Made by a program: the position numbers and the translations under genes
Part shown: positions 33,192 through 42,803 of the stretch, piece by piece
Layout: each line of letters opens with the position of its first letter
Position numbering within the stretch: position 1 is the stretch's first letter
Notes under the pieces: model-generated
The model's input: only the letters and a program-made list of their open reading frames with translations
Told to the model about the DNA's origin: nothing
The model's database searches: none
Source of the DNA: Bilabrum cf. latius
Taxonomy: Eukaryota; Bigyra: Bicosoecida; Bigyra; Bicosoecida
Direction of reading: 5' to 3'
Length of the DNA: 64,000 nt
NCBI GenBank assembly: GCA_965178125.1
Contig: OZ237759.1
Coordinates: 806,001-870,000 of the forward strand

Positions 33192-33307
33192 CGTCATTTC
33201 TGGACATTTAATATAGCACATACTAGAAATATCTTTATTACAAAATTACACCTCTATAAGATAACTATGTCAAAATTAACAAAATATAAAACTCAATACA
33301 CCTACGC

Positions 33308-33363
33308 GCCCAGAATTGCGACAATATATCTTAATATCCTAATATATTACCGCAATTTCGGGC
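33308..33363 (-). repeat. 56-bp palindrome, copy 20 (type B)
   Basis: Right TIR counterpart of copy 3. Confidence 0.9.
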
Positions 33364-33601
33364 GCTAGTATTATACTATACCATATTTAATTATCCTATA
33401 TTTTCCATTTAATCTAGTGATTAATCATTTCAAAGTAATACACTTGACATAAACCAGTTCATTGAGTCATTTTAAAGTCATCGTCAAAACATTTATCATT
33501 TTTAAGTTATCCCGCTTTGTATTCCTTTATATCATATACTCAAACAAAGGACTTTAACATATTTAAAGAATTATGAAAAATAAAAATCAATACACCTACG
33601 C

Positions 33602-33657
33602 GCCCAGAATTGCAGAAATATATCTTGAATAGCTATAATATTACCGCAATTTCGGGC
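33602..33657 (-). repeat. 56-bp palindrome, copy 21 (type A)
   Basis: Right TIR counterpart of copy 2. Confidence 0.9.
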
Positions 33658-33997
33658 GATAGATAAAAGAATGTATTTTTAAGGGGATACCCTTATATTT
33701 GAAGTTTTGAAGAGATGACATATAAAAGACTTTATAAAGTGATTAATATCTCCTTCTAGTTATATTTAAATATTCAATTATTTAAGTATAGATTGACAAG
33801 TAATAAAAAAAGAGATAAATTAAGTTGATATATTAGTTTAGTTTTATTTATTAATTTAAATTTTTCATTGGAAGTATTAAAAAGACTTTAATACTTCTGT
33901 CAATCTCTTTAAGTATTTATTTAGTTATTTTCTAAAGTGGTAAATGTCAATTGATACTTAAAACCAAATCATAATATAAAACTCAATACACCTACGC

Positions 33998-34053
33998 GCC
34001 CAGAATTGCGAACATATATTCTTAAATGACTATATATTTCCGCAATTTCGGGC
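33998..34053 (-). repeat. 56-bp palindrome, copy 22 (type C)
   Basis: Right TIR counterpart of copy 1. Confidence 0.9.
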
Positions 34054-34256
34054 GGGCATATCCTAAGACTTAGGCTAGGGATTCACTCAACAGATTAAGT
34101 AAAGTAAAGGTCTAACAGATAGACATTAACGGCGCGAAGGTATTAAATTAGGTAGATATATGAATAAATAGCTATTAAATTATTATGTTCAAGTGAAGGA
34201 CATTATGAAGGACTACGGCTTAAGATGTTGTGAAGTGGTTAATATTGACCTCTTAT

Positions 34257-34355
34257 GTTATCCGCCAAAATGTGTGTAGTTTTTATATAAGTAAACTCTA
34301 TTTCTACTATATAGTAGAAATAGAGTTATCATAACTCCACATTTTGGCGGATAAC
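34257..34355 (+). repeat. Terminal palindrome, right (99 bp), same + orientation as left
   Basis: Same sequence in the same + strand orientation as 5512-5610, although everything inside it is inverted relative to the left end. Inner 34-bp palindrome at 34294-34327. Confidence 0.9.
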
Positions 34356-34356
34356 A

Positions 34357-34361
34357 GACCT
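34357..34361 (+). repeat. Target-site duplication, right copy (GACCT)
   Basis: Directly follows the terminal ...GGATAACA of the provirus and matches 5506-5510. Confidence 0.88.
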
Positions 34362-34365
34362 CGTC

Positions 34366-36663
34366 ATGGCTGTGACAGCAGAGCGCTCTTTGATGCGAGT
34401 ACTGAGTACGATGGAAACCAACTTCACTGTCAAATCCCACCAGAAGATCTCCGATACGCAAGGCGGCTTCAACGGCACGCTGGATGATTAGGTATAGTTC
34501 GGATACTCCGTGGCATCCCTGGGCGATCTGGACGGTGATGGTACCACCGACATCGCAGTGGGGGCAGCCATTGATGGTGGTAGATTTATTAGTCGCGGGG
34601 CTACGTGGATCCTCTTCTTGAACACCGACGGCACCGTCAAGTCCCACCAGAAGATCTCCGATACGCAAGGCGGCTTCAACGGCACGCTTGACAATTCTGA
34701 CCGGTTTGGTTCTTCCGTGGCATCCCTGGGCGATCTGGACGGTGATGGCACCACCGACCTCGCAGTGGGGGCAGTATACGATGATGATGGAGGGGGCGAC
34801 CGCGGGGCTACGTGGATCCTCTTCTTGAACACCGACGGCACCGTCAAGTCCCACCAGAAGATCTCCGATACGCAAGGCGGCTTCAACGGCACGCTGGACA
34901 ATGCGGACTTCTTCGGATACTCTTTGGCATCCCTGGGCGATCTGGACGGTGATGGTACCACCGACCTCGCAGTGGGGGCCCGCCAAGATGGTGATGGAGG
35001 GAACAGCCGCGGGGCTACGTGGATCCTCTTCTTGAACACCGATGGCACCGTCAAGTCCCACCAGAAGATCTCCAGTACGGAAGGCGGCTTCAACGGCGCG
35101 CTGGACGATTATGACTGGTTTGGTTCTTCCGTAGCATCCCTGGGCGATCTGGACGGTGATGGTACCACCGACCTCGCAGTGGGGGCCCGCCAAGATGGTG
35201 ATGGAGGGTACCGCCGCGGGGCTATGTGGATCCTCTTCTTGAACACCAATGGCACCGTCAAGTCCCACCAGAAGATTTCCAGTACGCAAGGCGGCTTCAA
35301 CGGCGCGCTGGACACTTCTGACCGGTTTGGTTTATCCGTGGCATCCCTGGGCGATCTGGACGGTGATGGCACCACCGACCTCGCAGTGGGTGCAGTATAC
35401 GATGATGATGGAGGGCGCGACCGCGGGGCTACGTGGATCCTCTTCTTGAACACCGACGGCACCGTCAAGTCCCACAAAAAGATCTCCAGTACGGAAGGCG
35501 GCTTCAACGGCGCGCTGGGCAATGGGGACTGGTTTGGTTCTTCCGTGGCATCCCTGGGCGATCTGGACGGTGATGGCACCACCGACATCGCAGTGGGGGC
35601 CCGCCAAGATGGTGATGGAGGGGACGACCGCGGGGCTATGTGGATCCTCTTTAATGAAGTGGTATTGCCATCGCCGTCGCCGTCGCCCACCCCGAGCACG
35701 AGCCCGAGCAACAGCCCAACCCCGAGCAACAGCCCAACCCCGAGCAACAGCCCTTCCAGGTCGCCCATACCTTCAACCAGTAGCGCCCCGGCAGCCCCTG
35801 CGGACGCAGAGCCTTCCTGCACCGACAACGAGAAGAATGGCCAGGAGAGCGACATCGACTGCGGGGACGCGTCCGCCGACGGGTGTCCCCTGTGCTCGCA
35901 GGGGAGGGCTTGCGTGACCTCTGACAACTGCGCCAATGGCCTCGTATGCGCCAGCGAAAGCATGCGGTGCTCCGAGGATGTCCTCTAGGGCGGCAAGCTG
36001 ATCAACGTGAAGGGTATTCAGATATCCAGCGTGTCGACTCCCATATTCCAGGAGAGCCTCGGGGATCCGATGGGCGCAGGGGTGCTTGACGTCGCACGCG
36101 CGAAGCAGGTCACAATCGACCAGGTCGCTGATTATGAGACAGACGGTGACGGCACAACCGGATTGGGTGTCAAGGTTGACCTGACCACGACCATCCCGCT
36201 AGACCGAGATGACGAGGACCAGACGGCGCAGGCTATTATGGGCTACCTCAACGGCACCGAGCCAGATTCAACAGGGAGCACGCTGATCAACACGCTGCGG
36301 GCGGCAGCTCCAATCGCCATCGCCAGCGAGATGGGCGTGTCTGTCGCGACCGCACAGGTGGAGATCGACACGAGGCCCGTGGACGTGCAAGTAGAGGAAG
36401 CACGTGTCCCCAGCGAGCCACCGAGCGATGATGAGGACGACGGGCTGAGCACCACCGTCATCGTGGGGATCGTCGTTGGGTCTCTCGTAGTCTCGGGTGC
36501 GTGTACCTTTGTCTTCTGCTGTCTGTGGTGCGGGAAGCGCAGGAAGAAAGAAGAAGACGAGGAGGAGGAGAAAAAGCGTAAGTCGAGGGCAGAGGCTGGT
36601 ACCAAGAGCGACATGCGGGCGGCATCGTCTTCTATGCGTCCCTCCGCTGGACAGCTGGTGTGA
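34366..36663 (+). CDS. FG-GAP-repeat (integrin-alpha-like) membrane protein, 5' end uncertain
   Basis: About six near-identical repeats of about 62 aa ([21 protein letters not shown], then RGATWILFLNTDGTVKSHQK) form an FG-GAP beta-propeller with calcium-binding DLDGDGTTD loops. A Pro/Ser/Thr linker follows ([13 protein letters not shown]), then a Cys-rich module (DIDCGD, CPLCSQGRACV), a folded segment, one transmembrane helix (VIVGIVVGSLVVSGACTFVF) and a Lys/Arg/Glu-rich cytoplasmic tail. Three TAG codons (34489, 34495, 35986) are Gln. It is an extracellular adhesion or recognition type I protein. No signal peptide follows the first ATG, and the frame begins mid-repeat 10 bp after the provirus. 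Its true 5' exon may therefore lie on the left flank, making this a gene split by the integration. Confidence 0.8.
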
Positions 36664-37016
36664 GAGCGGTGATCAGCAGCTGTGGATCATGCGGCTGGAC
36701 CTGGCTATTAGCAGATCCGGGATGGGACACCCCTGTTCCATTGAGTCAAAGGGGCCTAGATAACCCTCTTTGAGGTTTAAACCATGTGTCTGCCTTCCTG
36801 GATGAATGAGAGCAATTTGGGCCTCGTATCGAGCAGGCCTTAGCTTCGACCAGGTGCGATAAGTATGACGGGGTTGGATGGGTTAGATCGGACTTGATGC
36901 GATGTGGTGCACGTGCATCAGGCCTTGCTTGGCTTGTTCGGCTTATAAAAATATAACTTATAACCTTCTGTCCGCATCTGATCTGATCTGATCCATGATA
37001 CCACCTCTCAGTGCTT
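36664..37016. other. Intergenic, nothing recognised
   Basis: No ORF or RNA motif. Contains short runs such as TCTGATCTGATCTGATCC near 36975. Confidence 0.4.
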
Positions 37017-38899
37017 ATGCCCGCGCTCCAGCCTTTTCTAGACGTAAGAGGCAGCTACAGTTAGTATGATGAATTCGAATGGTCTCTAGCGGCCCTGGGG
37101 GATCTTGCAGGAGACGGAGTTGCTGCCCTCGCTGCCGGTACCCCGTACCACGATTACGGTGGGACTAACAGCGGAGCCGTGTGGATCCTGTTCATGAATG
37201 CAGATGGCACGGTTAAGGAGTTCCAGAAGATCCCGGACACGCAGGGCGGCTTCACCGGCGTACTGGTGGATGAGGTCTTCTTCGGGTATTCTGTTGCATC
37301 GATAGAGGACCTGGATGAAGACGGCACCAACGATCTCGCTGTCGGTGCGAGCAGGGACGATGACGGAGGTAGTAGAGCTCTAGACGCGGGGCAATATGGA
37401 TCTTGTTCCTAAACGCGGACGGCACTGTCAAATCCCACTAGAAGATCCCGGACACGCAGGGCGGCTTCACCGGCGAGCTGGACGATGTGGATGAACTCGG
37501 GTGGTCGTTAGCATCCCTGGGCGATTTCGACGGGGACGGACGTGTAGCCCTTGCTGCTGGCGTCCCGTACGATGATGACGGAAGAAATTCCTTTGATCGA
37601 GCTGACCGCGGCGCTACATGGATCCTGTATCTGGGCACCGACGGCAAAGTTGATCCTCACAGAGAGGTCTCGGACATCCAGGGCAACTTCACTGGCTAGC
37701 TGCACAACGTTGATTAGTTCGGCTGGTCCGTGGCATCCCTTGGTGACCTCAACGGTGACGGAAGGACAGACATCGCTGTTGGCGCGCCTGGGGATGACGA
37801 CGGAGCCCAATATAATCAAAACAAGCTTCACGGTGCTGTGTGGATCTTGTTCGCTGCACCACTGCCATCGCCATCGCCAACACCATCGATAACCCCAAGC
37901 ATCAGCCCCACGCCCAGCAGCAGCCCCACGCCCAGCAACAGCCCCACGCCCAGCATTACGGCTAGCCCGAGCACCAGCCCCACCCCTAGCAACAGCCCGA
38001 CCCCGACCCCGACCCCGAGTAGCAGCCCCAGCAGCTCGCCCACGCCGAGCACTTCCAGCACCGACAGTGTCACGGGATTGACATGCAGTGATGGCGAGAC
38101 AAATGGCCAGGAGAGCGACATTGACTGTGGGGACACGTCTGCTGAGGACTGCTCGTTGTGCTCCTAGGGCATGACCTGCATTGTCACAGCCAACTGCGCA
38201 AGTGGACTGGTGTGCTCGGCCAACAGCACCACGTGCATGGCTCCCGTGAAGCGCAGGGGCATGCGCATCACGGTGTCCGGGACCAAGGTGTCGAGCGTGA
38301 CCACGCCCGTCTTCCAGTCGAACCTGCTGACTCCCTTCATCGCGGCCATCGAGGACGTGGCCAGAAGTGATGATGTGGCCATCGACCGGCTGACCCCGTC
38401 CTCGGATAGGAGTGGCCGCCCCCTTCAGGCCTCGGGCTCAGAGGAAAATGGTGTTCCCGCCACCGAGCTAGACTTCACTGTGACAATTCCGCAGGAGCGC
38501 ACCGACGTGGAGAAGACGAGGCAGGACATCCTGGCCTTGCTGCGGGGCACCGATACCACGTCAATGAACGAGACGCTAGTGGACGTGCTCAGGATGGCTG
38601 CACCAGCCGAGATGGCCCAGCTACTGGTGGTTGATACGACCAGCATTACCGCGGAGGTCACTGTACAAGAAGAGGACCTGCAAGTGGACGAGGCTGTGGC
38701 TCCTTCTACGGACGAGGATGACGACGAGGGAGGGGCCAGTATGGTCATCATCGTGGTGGTAGTAGTCGTCGTCATTGCTGTCATGGTGGGGGCAGCCACC
38801 TACTTCTTCAAATGCAGGGACACCAAGTCAGGGATTGCCAAGAAGGACGACAAGGCGGTCGATGCGAAGGAAGAGCATCAGGTGGCCGAGGCCGTGTGA
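37017..38899 (+). pseudogene. Second FG-GAP membrane protein, frameshifted paralogue
   Basis: Same architecture as the 34366 gene: FG-GAP repeats ([45 protein letters not shown]), a Pro/Ser/Thr linker, the Cys module (DIDCGD, LCSQGMTC), a juxtamembrane domain, a transmembrane helix (VIIVVVVVVVIAVMVGAATYF) and a short tail. The frame changes between about 37365 and 37395, inside one repeat: the upstream part reads in one frame and RGAIWILFLNADG continues in another. Downstream, four TAG codons align with Gln in the paralogue (KSHQKI, LCSQG). No signal peptide is visible at the ATG at 37017. Either a decaying duplicate or one with a sequencing indel. Confidence 0.75.
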
Positions 38900-39726
38900 A
38901 GGGGTGGATGAAGCCTTCACGTGTGCTGGTGCTGAGGCTATAGCGTAGGAAATGGCAAGATTTGTGCGATGCCTGCGCTGAATGTATGCAGAGCATACAG
39001 CGCATTACACTCCAAATTCGGCCACTGCACCTTGGGCTTGCCGCGGACCCACTGGGCTTCACCCTGACCGACTGAGTCTTCACTGGTCGGTCTTGAATGC
39101 GGTACACCGCTGATACTACGAATGTACACATCACTTTCCCAATGCGCGTCGACTGGCCCAGACCCCCGCAAGGGTAGGCCGTCCACCCCGGGGTTGGACG
39201 GTTCCAAAAGTGTGGAGGATGCCCAATTTCCACCCCTCCCCCCCCTGATCTCACCCAATATGCATCCGTTAAAATTCTACTTCCAGTTGCTGAACCGGCG
39301 CGATGACCGCTGAGTTGAACGCACTGACCCTCATCATCAAATCCTGCGCCCCAACCATATCGGCCAACACGGCCGTCAAGTACTCCTGGTCGGAGCCTTG
39401 CGCGCAGAGCTCGTTTAGAGGCACCTAGATCTCAACCGTGGCCGGGGATTCAGCTGCGCTTGACAATGATATGGTTGATTTGCTGAGATCGACGATGATC
39501 CATTCTAGGATGCCGAAGGAGGTAAGTTACGTAAGTCGACGTGGATTGGTTCATGGCAGGGGTGTAGCAGACTGCCCCGACAGTAAGTTACGTAAGGTTA
39601 CGTAAGTATACCTGGGTGTGATACATCCGGAATCCGGATTTACTTGGACATCAGGATTGAAGCGATGGGGAGCAGAGATGAGCCGGAAGTCGAGGTGGTC
39701 AATCCAGGTCTGGACCTGCATCTCCA
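38900..39726. other. Intergenic, no gene seen
   Basis: Only short unsupported ORFs. Several copies of TTACGTAAG (39527-39608) form a local cluster of palindromic motifs between two tail-to-tail genes. Confidence 0.4.
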
Positions 39727-42432
39727 TCAAATCTGATAAAAAAAAAATCCGGTCACCCTGAATGTTACAGTCACTTCCCCGTCCTGCCCAACTCGCGCCG
39801 CTTTCACGACGATGACGCCATCACACGCCGCTGACAGTCTGACCGTCTCACCAGGAGCCCCAGTCACGACTACCTCCAATTCATCTCGGCTGCCCGCCGT
39901 AGCAAGTGCCGCCGATACACCCGTGATCCGGTCCTTGGACAGCTGCACCACCTTGCCCTCCTCGCCCAGGAGCGTCCAGCCAGTCTGGGGTCCGCCCTCC
40001 GAGTCGCCTGCTTGCTGCACAAGCGTCCACATTGCGTGCCCGTGGGCCCCTGACACCGGATCCACCACGCCGGGCTCAGTGTACACGCGCAGCGGGCTGT
40101 CTGCATCCACGACACGAGGCGCACAGCTGCCTTCTTCGCCCACCTTGGCACCGCTCACGCAAGGAACCCCATGCCACAGTGCAATATACCTAGCAGCCTC
40201 GGAGGGAGGCTGAGGCTGGGCGTTTCCTCTGACCGGGTCGAAGGTCACGTTGAGTGCCTTGGGTACATCGATGGCCAGCAGGGTGTACGACCGGCACACC
40301 ACCGCCCGCACCGGGTCAGAGCCGAGCGACTGGGCCTGACTGCCACGTGATTTTGTGTTCGCGCGGCTGATACCCGGCACCTGACTGTACCCTACGTTAA
40401 CTCTGGTGGTGTTGGGCTGCAGCCCGGGCCCACTTCCAGCTTGAGGCGCCCCATCCATAAACATCATCTCGGCTGGCGCAGCGTGCCGGTCCGGCCGCAG
40501 CAGCCTCCCATCCGCCCTGATCGTCTGCATGATGAGACCTGCGTCAGTGAGGCCTGGGCCGTCCCCGATGCCCACCGGCCCTCCAGAGAGCGCCGACACG
40601 AGGACATCCAGCTCGGGGTTAGGCTGGCGGTAGGGGTCTTCGGGGCAGTGCTTGTACTGGGATGGCATCAGGGTGGTGTTGGTGTAGGGGTTGCCCGGCT
40701 GCGTGCTGCGGGTCCACAGGTTGTCATGGAACGGCTTCACCCCGAACGCATCGAGCAGCATGCCGCTCAGCGCGATGTCATACCCGGTGCACCCGGCGTA
40801 GTCGCCCGAGGCCCTGGCGTTCGTGACGTGAGGCAGGGCGCGGGCTGCAAGCAACACGTCGCCTGTCGACGCCAGGCACAGTTGGGCGGGCATGTCCACC
40901 TCTGGATCCGAATAGGCGGCGTGCTGGGCGAGGAGCCATTCCTCTGCGCAATAGAGGCAGGTCTCGAAGCCGTACATGTCCCCTTGCTGACCCACAAAGT
41001 CCTGCTCGAAAATGCCAACTACCTTGCCCTTGGCTTCAATTAGGATCTGCCGGTACAGCCTCTCTGTATCATCCAGGGCAGGTACGGCCCGCGACGCCGA
41101 GCAGTTCTCGTTCGGGTCCCTGGGCCAAGGGCACGGCTGGGACAGGCCGCCCCCGTCACCCGGTATGCCCATGGGCTGGGCTGGGGGGGGGCCGGCGGGG
41201 ATGTGTCTGTAGCCCTGCTTGGTGAAGTACACTGCAGTGCTGCAGAGCCATGGGATGAATGCCCAGCGTCCTATGCGGCCCAGACAGCCCGTTGATCGGG
41301 CTCTGGAACCAGTCGGGGCGCGCGGCCCAATCATCCACCCAGCTCACGGCGCCCTCTGCCACCTTCCCGTGGTAATACCAGTCATCTAATTGCACATAAC
41401 TAATGGGGATACCCATGGCCTGCAACTGCTGCACGAATGAGACCACGAGAACGCCTGCGGACGTGTTACGCTGCATGGGATTGTATCCCATGTTTGTGTT
41501 GCCTACCCACTTGTTCATGTTGAGATAGGCGCCGTTGTCCGTCCACGCTCCGATCTTGCGGGTCATGGGATCGCGAGTGAGCATTTTCTGGTGGGCACTG
41601 GTCGCATCTGCGAACCGAGCCCTGAATCGGTCGCCCAGCGCTCGCACGGCTCCCCCCCCACAGAGTACCCCGAAGCGACGGCGGTCGCGTGCCAGGTGCC
41701 GTTTTCTATGGAGTCCACGCTCCCCTGGATGCCCATGCCCCAGCTGTAGCTATTGTCCGGCGACCGTATGGCCGCTGATGCAGCGCGGAGTGTATTTGAG
41801 AGCGGAGCGATTGCGAGGGCGACGGTGGAGCGGGGAGGAGGTCGCTTCTGGGACCAGGTAGGTGCTCGTTCCTGCCAAGTTGGATTGTACACCACGGCTA
41901 AAGGAAGCTTCAATCCTGATCCGTACGGTCCTACATCTGTAGACTTGTTGCTGAACCGCCCTGTAGAGCCGGAGAGAGGCTCAATGCGAGCATACGCCAT
42001 GCCGCCCGCGAGCAGCCCGGAACCGAGCAGGAACGGCGCGGTCGCAGATATCGGCACCGCCCCCTTCTCAGATGGTATTGAAGTGCCGTTCAAGCTAGTC
42101 TCGTACGTCGTGTTTAGAATAATCAGGCTGCATTCGGTGTACTGCATGATGTCGGTCCTGACCCGCAACTTCTCGGTGTGCTCGCGCACCACTACGCGCT
42201 CCACGGACGTTGCATTGAACGGCCCGTTCATATCAGACCCCGAAAACTGCGACACAGATACGATCGGGAATCTGTCGCCCGCAGAAGCGAAGAATCTGGT
42301 ACCGCCGGCAACTATCGATGGATCTCCGGAAGCCAAGCGCATCTCGTCGTCCACAAAGATAGAAAAGTGGCCGGTTGGGGAGACCTGTCGCACGGTGCCG
42401 ATAAATACTAGCCATAGCAACATGGCAGGCAT
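39727..42432 (-). CDS. GH36/raffinose-synthase-like glycoside hydrolase, two frame breaks
   Basis: Starts at the ATG at 42432 with a signal peptide (MLLWLVFIGTV). An N-terminal beta domain is followed by a catalytic-barrel region with YVQLDDWYYHGK, a pattern of clan GH-D alpha-galactosidases and raffinose synthases, then FTKQGY, GIFEQDF, and SALSGGPVGIGDGPGLTD, with a C-terminal beta domain. The reading frame shifts at a run of eight C (41652-41659) and again, compensating, at about 41267-41300, so the protein is continuous across three frames. Sequencing indels in homopolymers are the simplest explanation; a pseudogene is the other. A secreted or lysosomal alpha-galactoside-degrading enzyme is likely. 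Confidence 0.7.
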
Positions 42433-42803
42433 GCAACAAGAGTTGCCACCAGCATGATGATACTAGATCTATCTACAGTTGTTGCAAGCAAGCAAGCAAG
42501 ATAATCGTGATTTCGAGTGGCAGTCGCCACTGCCAGTGGCAAGCCGGAATCTCCGGCTCGGGGCGAAAGTCGGTTTGACTTGAAAGAAAGTGAGGGTAGA
42601 GCTCAGCTGGAAATAAGCACAGATACCGTATCAATTGCCAGCAGTACATTGCGCACACTCGCAATTGTCTACTGGGCAGGTCTCCGCTGATACAAGCGCC
42701 CCCGCAGCTCGAGCTTCGAATCCAAAATAGTCTGGCATTGTGAAAGTTCTACCCCACTGCTATCGGCCCGTCTGAGTATCACTTGGCACACGATCGTGCG
42801 AGC
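42433..42803. promoter_or_regulatory. Divergent intergenic region
   Basis: 371 bp between the starts of two divergent genes. AAGCAAGCAAGCAAG near 42486 and no other motif recognised. Presumed to hold both promoters. Confidence 0.35.

Larger units (their letters stand above)
5511..34356 (+). mobile_element. Integrated virophage / polinton-like virus, 28.8 kb
   Basis: The AT-rich element sits in GC-rich host DNA, with terminal TG...CA ends, a 5-bp duplication (GACCT) and long terminal inverted repeats. It encodes the core virophage/PLV set: rve integrase, packaging ATPase, Ulp1-like cysteine protease, penton-like minor capsid protein, double-jelly-roll major capsid protein and a PrimPol-helicase. 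No protein-primed DNA polymerase B, which is typical of canonical polintons and of mavirus, is present. Without the 4.5-kb Ngaro insertion it would be about 24.4 kb. Genes use TAG for Gln exactly as the host does, implying a long association or a host-specific virus. Decay signs: an in-frame TAA in the ATPase and one disrupted P-loop gene. Confidence 0.95.
32824..34356 (-). repeat. Right terminal inverted repeat (about 1.5 kb)
   Basis: Inverted copy of the left TIR, without genes, holding five full 56-bp palindromes. Near its inner end, the short unit containing GCGGTCATATCTGGAGATAC is repeated, so the two TIRs have diverged by tandem copy-number change near their inner edges. Confidence 0.92.

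Noticed and set aside
5814-34053. CRISPR array made of the 56-bp repeats
   Set aside because: The repeats are dispersed between genes, in both orientations, with no regular spacers and no cas genes, in a eukaryotic context.
5511-34356. Canonical polinton/Maverick
   Set aside because: No protein-primed DNA polymerase B is present. The capsid genes plus PrimPol-helicase fit virophage/PLV-type elements better.
34258-35289. 343-codon minus-strand ORF across the right provirus junction
   Set aside because: It is the antisense of the FG-GAP repeats and runs through the terminal palindrome. The plus strand encodes the real protein.
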